From the NCBI RefSeq assembly GCF_900104795.1, contig NZ_FNTG01000002.1, forward strand, positions 2,728,001 to 2,792,000: 64,000 nucleotides of DNA, in the 5' to 3' direction. The notes beneath the pieces were generated by a model. It searched no databases. It was not told the DNA's origin and saw only the letters and a program-made list of their open reading frames with translations. The position numbers were made by a program, and so were the translations under genes. Below are positions 8,630-17,553 of this stretch, piece after piece (the stretch's first letter is position 1; every line of letters begins with the position of its first letter). The stretch is from Burkholderia sp. WP9 (GTDB taxonomy: Bacteria > Pseudomonadota > Gammaproteobacteria > Burkholderiales > Burkholderiaceae).

Positions 8630-9511
8630 TCAGCTCATCCAGTACTTGTCTGGAATTCTGCGGTCCGCTTCGGAAAGGAAAGGGTTGTCGAGCGTAAAGG
8701 TCAGGCGCGATCCGATCTTTGCACGTGTCAGCGCATCCTGAATGTAATGATGGGAGTTGAACAGTCGCATGTAGGCGCCATTGCGATACGCAGTGGTAAG
8801 CCCGCTTTCGATCGCCTCCGCCAATGCTTCGTGGCCCGAGGCGACATAGAAGATGAAATCCGATCGGTATTTCAACAGGAGCCGGTTCTCGACCACGAGA
8901 TCGGGCTCCTGGTGCTGACGGCCATCGAGTTCAGTAAATGCTTCAACTAAGCCGCGCGGGAAATAGTCGACCCGGCCACCCTGGGTCATCTCGAACATCG
9001 TGTCATAGGTCGAAGTCTGAACGTTCAGGCCGGCTGCCTTCAGGATATCCGTATCGATCCACCCCAGTCCCTGCCCGCACATGAATGCTTTCAGATCGGA
9101 GAAGCGTTCGACCTTGTCGAAATCCGCTTGCCGATCCTTTCGGATGATGAATAGCCGGTGGCCAATCAGTCCACGATGAATCGGAATCCGCACGACATTC
9201 CTGCCGCGCTCGGCTTGCGCCTCCATACTCGTCCAGTGCAGATTGATCATGTTGTCGGGGCCGGCCAGTTCGGCTAGCGCCCGACCGCGCTCCATTTCGA
9301 TGTCGGCTGCCCGCAACGTGTACGAAACGTTTGTTGTCTTCATGGCCAGATCGAGCACGGCGAGCGCAAACGCGGCGTGCACGTCGCGGGCGGGCCGAAT
9401 GCGGGGATAGACAATGTCGAAGTGGACGGGAGAGTCGGCAGGCGCGGCACGCGCGCGCAGCGTGCTGCCCGCCGCAGCCAGCGCTGCCAGTACAAAGCGC
9501 CTGCGATCCAT
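8630..9511 (-). CDS. Exported solute-binding-like protein (SBP family 3 type fold)
   Basis: A 293-residue protein with a Tat- or Sec-like signal (MDRRRFVLAALAAAGS) and a mature part resembling extracellular solute-binding proteins: an early VHFDIVYPRIRPARD strand, a central FSDLKAFMCGQGLGW and GGRVDYFPRGLVEAF. It is convergent with the ModA-like gene (31 bp apart), with no permease partner next to it. It could be an orphan binding or sensory protein; the ligand is unknown. Confidence 0.65.
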   Translation of the reverse strand: MDRRRFVLAALAAAGSTLRARAAPADSPVHFDIVYPRIRPARDVHAAFALAVLDLAMKTTNVSYTLRAADIEMERGRALAELAGPDNMINLHWTSMEAQAERGRNVVRIPIHRGLIGHRLFIIRKDRQADFDKVERFSDLKAFMCGQGLGWIDTDILKAAGLNVQTSTYDTMFEMTQGGRVDYFPRGLVEAFTELDGRQHQEPDLVVENRLLLKYRSDFIFYVASGHEALAEAIESGLTTAYRNGAYMRLFNSHHYIQDALTRAKIGSRLTFTLDNPFLSEADRRIPDKYWMS

Positions 9512-9778
9512 GGATGGTCGGTTTCTCGAAACAGCAGTGGTGCGCTCGGATTGGCGCTTGTCCGCACAGATTCTCGCCTGAGCGGTTTTTCATCCTGCCA
9601 CGTCCTGCCTTTACTTACAAATCGTGTAATCCCGTTGTTAGGGTGCAGCGGGCATTCAGGATTTCCTGACGGCATCTTCAGCGGATCGGAAGGGCTTTTT
9701 TCCGGGCTTCCTGACTGTGTGCCGGTCCCGGCCTCCTTAGGATGGTTTATCGAAATCGTCTATATCAACGGTCCCGTT

Positions 9779-10120
9779 ATGAACGGTCATTCAGAAAGCC
9801 GCGAAATCGCGGTTGAATTCCTCGACACCGCGTGCGAGCGGCTGTTCGACATCTGGTGTGAAAGCAGAAGCGTCATACCGCTCAGCTACCTGCTGCACTG
9901 CTGGCCATTGCCGGATAGGGGGTACGCGTCCGTGAAGCGGTTGTCCGACGGATTGCGCGAGCTGCGGATGTCGAACCCCCATGCGCTCGGTGGCCGCATC
10001 CGGCCGATCCTCGCGGAGGTCACCTCATGCATCGATGAGATCCTGCAGTATCCGCGGATCTGCTTGCCGCGAGCGGTCAACGATTCGCCGGCTGTCGCGA
10101 CGGACATGTACGTCAACTAG
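9779..10120 (+). CDS. Unnamed small protein, paralogue of the 16317-16625 product
   Basis: A 113-residue soluble protein of no family I can name. It shares a clear core with the product at 16317-16625: LFDIWCESRSVIPLSYLLHC against LFDRWCETRSVAPLTYLLQG, then RLxxxLRELRxxxPH. No signal peptide or membrane segment. The ATG has no strong ribosome binding site, but the paralogue begins at the same relative point, which supports it. It precedes the hybrid kinase gene by 198 bp on the same strand. The conserved Trp-Cys-Glu and Trp-Pro motifs suggest a small folded domain; function unknown. Confidence 0.65.
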   Translation: MNGHSESREIAVEFLDTACERLFDIWCESRSVIPLSYLLHCWPLPDRGYASVKRLSDGLRELRMSNPHALGGRIRPILAEVTSCIDEILQYPRICLPRAVNDSPAVATDMYVN

Positions 10121-10318
10121 ACTTTCGTCAGAATAATCAGGACGCGTTTCACCGGGAACGAGCACCGGGCGGATCGACAAATGAGAGTGACTGGCTGACT
10201 GGGGCAGGCAAACGTTGAAGCGCCACCCTGCGAAAGCGCTGGCCGACCGTTCAGAGCCCGTGTAGCGGCAACGAGTGCAGAATAGACGAAACTAGAACCG
10301 TAGCACTCGCGGGGAAGC

Positions 10319-12478
10319 ATGAAGCACAACCTCTTCGACGCATGGTGGAGTTTGATCAGCCGCTTCAGGAGCAGCCTTGTATCACGGCTTCTCGTCACCG
10401 TGCTGCTCGTCAGCTGCGCGGTCACGGTGTTGCTGACCGGGCTGCAGCTTTACCGCGACTACGAGCAGGGCGTGAAGCAGATCGACAATCGCCTTGTGGA
10501 CATTGACCGCAGTAGTCGCGACAGTCTGGCGGAAGCGCTCTGGCGACTCGACGATGCGCAACTGCAACTGGAGTTGAACGGCATTCTGCGTCTCGCGGAT
10601 ATCCGTGCCGTGGAAATTCGCGAGGCGGGGAAAGCCGGTCAATCTGCCTACCTGAGTGCGGGTCAACGCTCCGCCGGTCCCGTCATGGCTCGCGAGTTTC
10701 CGCTCTTCTACAGGGTGCAGGGCAAGGAGCGCGAGATCGGCAAGCTCTACGTGGAGGCGACGCTGCTCGACCTCTACCGGCAGTTGAAGCGGACCGCCGC
10801 GACGATTCTGATCACGCAGGCCGCCAACACTTTTTTCGTCTCGCTGTTCATCGTCTACATCCTGTCCCGTCTTGTGATGCGGCACGTCGCGGCCATTGCG
10901 CGTACGGTGGAGAACTACGATTTTCGTGAACCGCCCAGGCCGTTCAGCCTCCAGCGCCGCAAACGGCGTGAGCCGGACGAACTCGACCGTGTGGCGGCCG
11001 CATTCAATGCGATGGGCGCGCGGCTTCACTGCGCGTATCGCGACGAGCAGAATACGGCGGCTGAACGCGAAGCACGCAATCTGGCGGAAGCGGCCAATCG
11101 GGCCAAAGGCGAGTTCCTGGCGAACATGAGTCACGAGTTGCGCACACCGCTGAACGGTATTCTCGGCTATGCGCAGATTCTCGAGTGCGATGCCACGTTG
11201 AGCGAGCGGCAGCGAGAACGTGTGGCGGTCATCCGCCATAGTGGCGAGCATCTGCTGACGTTGATCGAAGACACGCTTGATTTCGCGAGGATCGAAGCGG
11301 GCAAGCTGAGAGTCGAAATAAACGATGTGCCGCTGGCGGGGTTTGTCGATGCCATTCGGGACATCATCGAAGTAAAAGCCGAGCAGAAGCATCTCGACTT
11401 CATCTGCGAATTCGCGGACGATGCGCCCGACGGCGTGCGTGCCGATGAGCGACGCTTGCGGCAGGTCATGCTCAATCTGCTTGCCAACGCCGTCAAGTTC
11501 ACCGACTCCGGTTGCGTGAGCCTCCTTGTCTCCAGATCAGAGGCAAACCGCGTCCGTTTCGAAGTGCGCGACACGGGGGTGGGCATTGGTCACGATCAAC
11601 TGAATACGATCTTCGAGCCCTTCGAACAACTGGGCGCGGCTGAGCGGCGAGCAGGCGGGACCGGCCTCGGCCTCGCCATCAGCCGTGAGTTCGTGCGTGC
11701 AATGGGCGGCGAGATCGAGGTGGAAAGCCGCCTCGGGCAGGGCAGTACTTTCCGCTTCGAACTGCCGCCCGCGAGCGTGACGCCCGTGTTGCGCAAGACA
11801 GCGGCCCCAGCGTCGCTCTCGTCCACGGCGACGGGCTATGAGGGGCCGCGCAGGAAGGTGCTGGTCGTCGACGATATCGAGGTCAATCGTGCGATCGTTG
11901 TAGACCTGCTAGGCCGTCTCGGCTTCGACACCGTCGAGGCGCAAGACGGTCGCGATGGGTTCGAGACGGCGCAACGCGAACGACCGGCACTCATTCTTAC
12001 GGACATCGTGATGCCCGAAATGAACGGCCTTGAATTGACGCGCAACCTGCGACAATCGCAGGGGTTCGCTCATGTTCCGATCATTGCCATGTCCGCCAGC
12101 CCTTCCGGGATCAACAAGGCGATGAGCATGGAAGCGGGCGTGAACGCGTTCCTGCCAAAGCCGGTCGACCTCGAAGCGCTGCTGGCGCAGATCGCCACGC
12201 TACTTGGGCTGAGGTGGATCCATGCGTCGCCGGCCGAGCGTGACGTGACGCCGGAGGTTAGCCTCGCAGCCGTGCCCCGGCGGCAGATGGAAGAATTGCA
12301 TCATCTTGCGCGCCTTGGCGATATGCATGAAATCATCGCGTGGGCCGAGAACCTGGCGGCGCGCGATTCGCGTTATGGCTCTTTCACGGGGCAACTCTGT
12401 GCACTGGCTCGCAACTATCAGTCGAAGTCGATTCTCCATCTGGTCGAACGGTATCTGACTCTCGAGGGCAAGCCATGA
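10319..12478 (+). CDS. Hybrid sensor histidine kinase with C-terminal receiver
   Basis: A 719-residue membrane kinase. TM1 is ~22-43, a periplasmic sensor region ~45-155, TM2 ~162-184, then HAMP. The HisKA box is NMSHELRTPLNGI with His272, and the HATPase has NLLANAVKF, DTGVGIG and GGTGLGLAI. A receiver domain starts at ~512 with phospho-acceptor Asp562 (TDIVMPEMNG) and Lys614. The tail of ~100 residues is not a recognisable Hpt domain. The stop overlaps the next start by 4 nt (ATGA), so it is co-translated with the following kinase. Confidence 0.92.
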   Translation: MKHNLFDAWWSLISRFRSSLVSRLLVTVLLVSCAVTVLLTGLQLYRDYEQGVKQIDNRLVDIDRSSRDSLAEALWRLDDAQLQLELNGILRLADIRAVEIREAGKAGQSAYLSAGQRSAGPVMAREFPLFYRVQGKEREIGKLYVEATLLDLYRQLKRTAATILITQAANTFFVSLFIVYILSRLVMRHVAAIARTVENYDFREPPRPFSLQRRKRREPDELDRVAAAFNAMGARLHCAYRDEQNTAAEREARNLAEAANRAKGEFLANMSHELRTPLNGILGYAQILECDATLSERQRERVAVIRHSGEHLLTLIEDTLDFARIEAGKLRVEINDVPLAGFVDAIRDIIEVKAEQKHLDFICEFADDAPDGVRADERRLRQVMLNLLANAVKFTDSGCVSLLVSRSEANRVRFEVRDTGVGIGHDQLNTIFEPFEQLGAAERRAGGTGLGLAISREFVRAMGGEIEVESRLGQGSTFRFELPPASVTPVLRKTAAPASLSSTATGYEGPRRKVLVVDDIEVNRAIVVDLLGRLGFDTVEAQDGRDGFETAQRERPALILTDIVMPEMNGLELTRNLRQSQGFAHVPIIAMSASPSGINKAMSMEAGVNAFLPKPVDLEALLAQIATLLGLRWIHASPAERDVTPEVSLAAVPRRQMEELHHLARLGDMHEIIAWAENLAARDSRYGSFTGQLCALARNYQSKSILHLVERYLTLEGKP

Positions 12479-14127
12479 ACGAGCCCAACGCGGAGGCCCG
12501 AGAACGGCCGACGATCCTCATCGCCGACGACACGCCGGCGAATTTCGGCGTGGTCGTCGACAGTTTGACGGACCGCGGCTTTCGGGTGCTCATTGCGCTC
12601 GACGGCGAAGAGGCGCTGGAGCGTGCGCTGTTTTCCGCGCCAGACCTGATCCTGCTCGATGTGAAGATGCCGGGAATCGACGGCTTCGAGACTTGCCGGA
12701 GGCTCAAGGCGGACCCGCGCACGCGCGATATCGCGGTCATTTTCATGACCTCCTTGACGGGCGCGGAAGACATGGTCGAGGGTTTCTCGGCCGGGGGCGT
12801 CGACTACGTGGCGAAGCCAGTCCGTGTCAACGAAATGATGGCGCGCATCGAGACGCATCTCGCGTTGCGCGTGATGCACCGGCAGCTTGTCGTGCAGAAC
12901 CGCCAGCTCATGAACGAGGTGGCGGTGCGCCACGAGGCCGAGGCCGAATTGTCGCGCGCGCGCGACGCGCTCGAGCAGACGGTCGAGCAGCGCACGAGGC
13001 AACTCGCGGAGTCGAATGCGCGGCTGTCCGCTCAGGTGGACGAGCGCCGCCGGGCGGAAGCGAAGTTGCAGGCGAGCGAAGCGCGTTTTCGCACGATTGT
13101 CGAAACCAGCCCGATTCCGCTGTGCATCACGTCGATGCCCGACGGCGTCATTCTGTACGCGAATGAGCCGTTGCGAAAACTGGTCGGTCTCGATACGGGC
13201 ATGGGCCCGTTGACCAACATCGTCGATTTCTATATGGATGCCGGCGACCGTGACCGGCTCCTGTCGCATCTGCGCACGGAGGGCAGTTTCAGCAACAGCG
13301 AAGTGCATATGCGGCGCGCCGACGGCTCGCCGTTCTGGGCCATGGCGACCGCGCGCGTGGCGACCTTCGGCGATGCCCCGGCGATCTACGTCGGTCTGAA
13401 CGACATCACGTCGCGCAAGCGTATCGAGCAGGAGTTGTTCGAATCGCGCAATCAGTTGCGCGAGTTGTCCGCGTACATGGAGGCGATTCGCGAGGAAGAG
13501 CGCAAGCGCATCGCCATGGAGATTCACGATGAACTCGGCCAATTGCTGACCGCGCTGAAAATGGATGTCTCCCTGCTGAAAATGCGTCTCGGCACCGATC
13601 CGGAGGCGATGCGCAAAGCCGACGACATGCGCGAACTCGTCGAAAAGACCATCTGGATGGTCCGCAATGTCGCGAACCATTTGCGGCCGGTGGCGCTCAA
13701 CTTCGGGGTCGTGTCGGCGCTGGAATGGCTGGTGGAGGATTTCATGCGGCGCCATGGCATTCTTTGCCAGTTGCACATCAACGGGGGGGAACCCGTGCTG
13801 CCGGAGGCTTGTGCCACAGCCGTATTCCGGATCGTTCAGGCTTCGCTCACCAACGTCGGTCGCCACGCGCGGGCAACGCGTGCCGACGTGACGCTGACTA
13901 GCACGGCGGCGGCGCTCGAACTGCACGTGAGCGACGACGGCTGCGGATTCGATCCATCCATGGCGCGTACGGGTTATTCGTACGGACTGCTGGGCATGCA
14001 GGAGCGCGCCCGCCTGATCGGCGGCGCGATGAGTATCGACAGTGCGCAGGGCATGGGCACCGCGATTTCCATTCACATTCCGCTTACAGGCGCAGCAGAA
14101 AATGATCGACGTCCTGATTGCCGATGA
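12475..14127 (+). CDS. Receiver-PAS-HisKA_3 sensor kinase
   Basis: A 550-residue soluble protein: receiver domain ~12-125 (Asp62 in LLDVKMPGIDG, Lys114), a coiled coil ~145-200, a PAS domain ~205-315 ending in a PAC-like GLNDITSRKRIEQEL, and a NarX/DegS-type HisKA_3 dimerisation domain with His351 (MEIHDELGQLLTALKMD). It ends in a HATPase domain. There is no membrane segment. It can receive phosphate from the upstream hybrid kinase and pass it to the downstream NarL-type regulator. It overlaps both neighbours (4 nt upstream, 26 nt downstream). Confidence 0.92.
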   Translation: MNEPNAEARERPTILIADDTPANFGVVVDSLTDRGFRVLIALDGEEALERALFSAPDLILLDVKMPGIDGFETCRRLKADPRTRDIAVIFMTSLTGAEDMVEGFSAGGVDYVAKPVRVNEMMARIETHLALRVMHRQLVVQNRQLMNEVAVRHEAEAELSRARDALEQTVEQRTRQLAESNARLSAQVDERRRAEAKLQASEARFRTIVETSPIPLCITSMPDGVILYANEPLRKLVGLDTGMGPLTNIVDFYMDAGDRDRLLSHLRTEGSFSNSEVHMRRADGSPFWAMATARVATFGDAPAIYVGLNDITSRKRIEQELFESRNQLRELSAYMEAIREEERKRIAMEIHDELGQLLTALKMDVSLLKMRLGTDPEAMRKADDMRELVEKTIWMVRNVANHLRPVALNFGVVSALEWLVEDFMRRHGILCQLHINGGEPVLPEACATAVFRIVQASLTNVGRHARATRADVTLTSTAAALELHVSDDGCGFDPSMARTGYSYGLLGMQERARLIGGAMSIDSAQGMGTAISIHIPLTGAAENDRRPDCR

Positions 14128-14734
14128 TCACGCCGTGGTGCGTGGCGGCCTGAAACAGATTCTCGCGACGACCACGGATATCGTCGTCGCCGCCGAGGCC
14201 GCACAAGGTTCGGAAGTGCTCGATCGGCTGCGTACGCGGCGGTTCGATCTGGTGCTGCTGGACATGACGATGCCCGGCATCAGCGGGGTCGATCTGATTC
14301 GGCGAGTGCGTGCCGAGCAGCCGTCCTTGCCGATTCTCGTGCTGAGCATCCACAACGAGGCACAGGTCGTGTCGCGCGCGCTGCGCGCGGGCGCGACGGG
14401 CTATGTGACGAAAGACAGCGATCTTGACGTGCTGCTCGCGGCGATCCGCAAGCTGGCGGGAGGCGGGCGTTTCATCGACCCGAAGCTGGTCGACGCGATG
14501 GTCTTCGAAACGCATTCCGGCGACGCGCCGCCGCATGAAGTGCTATCCGACCGTGAATTCCAGGTGTTGCAGATGCTGGCGGCCGGCCAGAGCATCAACG
14601 AGATTGCCGAGTCGTGTTCGCTCAGCGCCAAGACCATCAGCACTCACAAGATGCGGCTCATGCAGAAACTTGGCCTGAACAACAACGCCGAGCTGATCCG
14701 CTATGCGATCAGGCACGGTCTGGTGACAGAGTAA
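14102..14734 (+). CDS. NarL/FixJ-type response regulator (LuxR HTH)
   Basis: A 210-residue two-domain regulator: receiver with Asp54 (LVLLDMTMPG) and Lys104, then a LuxR-type HTH near the C-terminus (LSDREFQVLQMLAAGQSINE, followed by SAKTISTHKMRLMQKLGL). HisKA_3 kinases normally pair with this regulator class, so the upstream gene is its probable partner. The start at 14102 lies inside the 3' end of the kinase gene, consistent with coupled expression. Confidence 0.92.
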   Translation: MIDVLIADDHAVVRGGLKQILATTTDIVVAAEAAQGSEVLDRLRTRRFDLVLLDMTMPGISGVDLIRRVRAEQPSLPILVLSIHNEAQVVSRALRAGATGYVTKDSDLDVLLAAIRKLAGGGRFIDPKLVDAMVFETHSGDAPPHEVLSDREFQVLQMLAAGQSINEIAESCSLSAKTISTHKMRLMQKLGLNNNAELIRYAIRHGLVTE

Positions 14735-14871
14735 CGAAGTGACGGTGCCGGTAGGGAAATCCTGAGGCGCGAAGCAGCGTTTCCCGAATCAACAATCCGG
14801 CGCTGCTGACTGAAGAAACCTCGCCGTTGTCCCACGATTGGCAAATGGAAATCTGACGTGCGGGGGCAGAT

Positions 14872-15117
14872 GTGGATGCGACGAAAAGCTCACTACGCGG
14901 ACTGCGCGAGAAATTACTGGCGACGGCGGGCGCGCTTCCGGTCCGTGTGCTCACGCTGCATGGTTCGGCGGACGGTCTGACTTGCCGCGTATGCGTCGAA
15001 ATCAGGCGACCGGATGGACCGATCCTGCTGTTCTTTTTCCGGCACAGCGACGGTACGTGGCACGTATTTCCGCCGGCAGAGAAACTGTGCAGAATGCGCT
15101 TCGAGCCGCTCGTCTGA
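14872..15117 (+). CDS. Small hypothetical protein
   Basis: An 81-residue frame from GTG, with GGGGGCAG just upstream. The product is basic at the N-terminus and has a compact beta-rich centre (CRVCVEIRRPDGPILLFFF). It lies between the NarL-type regulator and another small gene on the same strand. I recognise no family. It may be a target of, or accessory to, the signalling cluster; non-coding remains possible. Confidence 0.45.
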   Translation: MDATKSSLRGLREKLLATAGALPVRVLTLHGSADGLTCRVCVEIRRPDGPILLFFFRHSDGTWHVFPPAEKLCRMRFEPLV

Positions 15118-15150
15118 TGACATGAACGAGGCCGGACAAAGGAGTCATCG

Positions 15151-15360
15151 ATGAACGCAGACAAACTGGGGACCTTGTCGGTGCACGAAGCGGCATTGCG
15201 CGCGTGGCTGAGCGAATGGTACGACCACGCCTTCGCGACGGGCTTCATCCGGCCGCCTTTCATACTCGACGACGCGACCGCATTGAGGCTCGAAGGTTAC
15301 TTCGACGTGGGATTGACGCCCGCGGAGGGTGTCAAGGCCATTTTCGGCGTGGTGCATTGA
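15151..15360 (+). CDS. Small hypothetical protein
   Basis: A 69-residue soluble protein with a good AAAGGAG ribosome binding site about 7 nt before its ATG. Sequence features are an amphipathic helix (HEAALRAWLSEWYDHAFATG) and a proline-containing linker. No known family was recognised. It lies 33 bp after the preceding small gene, so the pair may be co-transcribed. Confidence 0.6.
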   Translation: MNADKLGTLSVHEAALRAWLSEWYDHAFATGFIRPPFILDDATALRLEGYFDVGLTPAEGVKAIFGVVH

Positions 15361-15402
15361 CTCGCCAGGGGCGCCGGAGCATCCGGCGCTTTCGGGAGCG
15401 GA

Positions 15403-16263
15403 TCACCCCGAGCATTTTCTTTGTTGGCGAACATCGCTGTTCGATTCTGCGGCGTCGTCGCCGCTTTCGCCGCTTTCGCCGCATTCCTCGTCGATCCATT
15501 GCCGCGCCCATTCGAGCGCGTATTGCTGCGCCGTCTCGCGGTGTTCGAAGCTCGGACCGATCAGCCCGGAGCGTGCGACGCGCTTTTTGTCACGCACGAT
15601 CTCGGCCCATCCGCGGAAATGCGCGTTGGCCAGTCGATCGGCGGAAACGTGGATCACGTAGCCGCGCGGGTCGGATTCGGTCTGGCCTTTGGACGCGAGG
15701 GTCGTCCATGGCGAGGCGGGCCGTTGCATGGTGTGTGGGCGAGTCACCGGTGCGCACGATTCGACGCACCCGGGTACGGGATCCCCTGCATTCAGGGAAT
15801 TCGGGAGTTGCCGCGCAATATGCCTGAACGTATCGGCGGTATGGGACGACTGCCATGCCTCGCGCGGTGTTTGCCAGGACGCCTGCTCCCTCCAGAACAC
15901 CCGGCGAAAACCATCTTCCCACGTCTCTCGATCGATGCGGCGCGATGAGGCATCGCGGCGCTCCAGTGTGAACTGCGGACCGCACCGGAACTTGCGTCCA
16001 GTGCTCGAAAGAATCCGGTACATCTGCGCCAGGGCGCCGCTCGAACGCCACGCCTCGAAGCGGTGCCGGCAGGTCGGCGCCGACGGATAGTGGCTCGGCA
16101 ACATCGACCAGGATTCGCCGGTCGTCAGCACCCACACCACGGCGTTCGCCACGACGCGAACCTGCGCGCGTGGCCGGCCGCGCTGCCGGTGAGAAATGGG
16201 AGGATCCGCGAGGATAGGCGCGAGCAGCAGCCATTCTTCGTCACTGATTTCGTCGAAATGCAC
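15403..16263 (-). CDS. Domesticated IS5-type transposase N-terminal domain (DUF4096-like) protein
   Basis: A 286-residue protein starting at GTG 16263, supported by GGAGGA about 6 nt upstream. Residues ~1-85 match the N-terminal domain of IS5-family transposases (DEISDEEWLLLAPILADP, then RVVANAVVWVLTTGESWSML). No DDE catalytic core follows. A separate C-terminal domain (~195-265: GYVIHVSADRLANAHFRGW and ETAQQYALEWARQWIDEE) resembles small Burkholderia-specific domains. The end is an acidic GESGESGDD tail from a short DNA repeat. No inverted repeats or target duplications are seen, so this looks like a co-opted DNA-binding protein rather than an active element. Confidence 0.65.
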   Translation of the reverse strand: MHFDEISDEEWLLLAPILADPPISHRQRGRPRAQVRVVANAVVWVLTTGESWSMLPSHYPSAPTCRHRFEAWRSSGALAQMYRILSSTGRKFRCGPQFTLERRDASSRRIDRETWEDGFRRVFWREQASWQTPREAWQSSHTADTFRHIARQLPNSLNAGDPVPGCVESCAPVTRPHTMQRPASPWTTLASKGQTESDPRGYVIHVSADRLANAHFRGWAEIVRDKKRVARSGLIGPSFEHRETAQQYALEWARQWIDEECGESGESGDDAAESNSDVRQQRKCSG

Positions 16264-16316
16264 GCTGTCCTCCACATACCCATTGCTTTGGGCGAACACG
16301 GGTGTCTGCGTTGCCG

Positions 16317-16625
16317 CTACAAACCGCTCGTCAGCCACGTTGGCAGTGACGACAGGATCAGCAGGTCCTCGACACAATCCGATAGTTCGCATACCTCCTG
16401 AAACGAGGCGTCGCTGGAATCGTGCGGATGTTGCCGTCTGAGCTCGCGTAGAGCGTTGCCAAGACGCCGGAGAGCGTCGGGCTCGCTGTTCATCATCGGC
16501 CAGCCTTGCAACAGATACGTCAGCGGCGCGACGCTTCTGGTCTCGCACCACCGGTCGAAGAGGCATAAGCACATTGCGTTGATGTGCTCGATCGAATTTT
16601 CTCTCTCTGACAGATACGGAACCAT
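16317..16625 (-). CDS. Unnamed small protein, paralogue of the 9779-10120 product
   Basis: A 102-residue protein (113 if the upstream ATG at 16658 is used) sharing the LFDRWCETRSVAPLTYLLQG core and the RRLGNALRELRRQHPH segment with the product at 9779-10120. It is acidic, soluble and without cysteine pairs beyond the core. It ends 53 bp before the transposase-domain gene on the same strand, so the two are probably one operon. Function unknown. Confidence 0.65.
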   Translation of the reverse strand: MVPYLSERENSIEHINAMCLCLFDRWCETRSVAPLTYLLQGWPMMNSEPDALRRLGNALRELRRQHPHDSSDASFQEVCELSDCVEDLLILSSLPTWLTSGL

Positions 16626-17083
16626 GGCAACACTCGGATGAAGGCAATTGACGTGCATTCATCCTATGCGGCCACTTTTCGCGGTGCAGTCAGGGGATCA
16701 AGAAAATGTGGGCGGTAGATGCTGAACTACGGGTCAGGGAATCCTTACTCGCGGGACTTCCCGGCGGGGCGACTTGCCGCGTCGGACGCCTGTTTGACCC
16801 AATTCATTGACAGGGGGCTGGTATAGACGCAACTGCGGCACGTATTCACTCGCCGGTCGGCCGGAGCGTGCAAACGAAATTAGACGGGGGAAGTGCACAA
16901 GGGCGTCGAGTCGAGACGCCATTGACGAACATAGAGGAACCGGATCGACGCCGCGTTGGCCCCGACGATCAGACGGGGGTTTCCCCGAACGGGATTTCAT
17001 TGACCGGCCCGCGCGCGGGCTTGCAGCGCGCTTGAGGGTAACGCCGGTTGCGAATGCGTTACCCCTTGGATTTCGGTGGCAGG
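16626..17083. other. Gene-free interval
   Basis: No frame here has a credible start, ribosome binding site or recognisable product. It presumably contains the promoter of the minus-strand operon ending at 15403. I see no repeat or RNA structure worth naming. Confidence 0.4.
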
Positions 17084-17395
17084 TCAGGCGCTGGTATTGA
17101 TCACCGAGCCGGCCGCGCCGCCCTGTGTCGCACCGGCGCCATGCACTGGCGAAGACGAAGAACTGGCCAATGCGCTCACCGTACTGCCTGCGGCAGGTAC
17201 ATGAAGGTGATGCACGCTTTTTCCAGAGCCGCTCTGCGATGTTGTTGCCGACTTCAGATGCGCCGCAAAACTCGACTGGCTGGATTCACCTGTGCTGCTT
17301 TTGCCTGTTAGCATCGACAGCCCGGAACTGATGGCGCTGCGTACGCCGCCGAGCAGGGTGGATGCTGCACCGAGTGGAATCATATTCACATCCAT
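17084..17395 (-). CDS. Small Ser/Gly-rich hypothetical protein
   Basis: A 103-residue low-complexity protein. The N-terminal ~35 residues (MIPLGAASTLLGGVRSAISS) could form an amphipathic or membrane-associated helix. The rest is Ser/Thr/Gly/Ala-rich with a central HHLHVP. An alternative start is the ATG four codons later. No family recognised. It is downstream of a chemoreceptor gene on the same strand. Confidence 0.5.
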   Translation of the reverse strand: MDVNMIPLGAASTLLGGVRSAISSGLSMLTGKSSTGESSQSSFAAHLKSATTSQSGSGKSVHHLHVPAAGSTVSALASSSSSPVHGAGATQGGAAGSVINTSA

Positions 17396-17553
17396 CAGAA
17401 TGGGGTAATGGAAATACCTGCGCTTGCGGACTATACCTTGTTTTCTTTCCACATGGAGGCGGCCCTTTACTCCATGGAGACGCTTCGCGAAACGGCGTAC
17501 TGGGTGCGTGGATTGCGACAAATGCCGCGTTCGCCAGCAACCGTTCCAACGTG

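Noticed and set aside
15403..16662. A complete insertion sequence
   Set aside because: Only the N-terminal transposase domain is present; no DDE core, terminal inverted repeats or target duplication were seen.
16734..17000. 88-residue minus-strand frame
   Set aside because: Arg/Pro-rich sequence without start signal or family; most likely chance.
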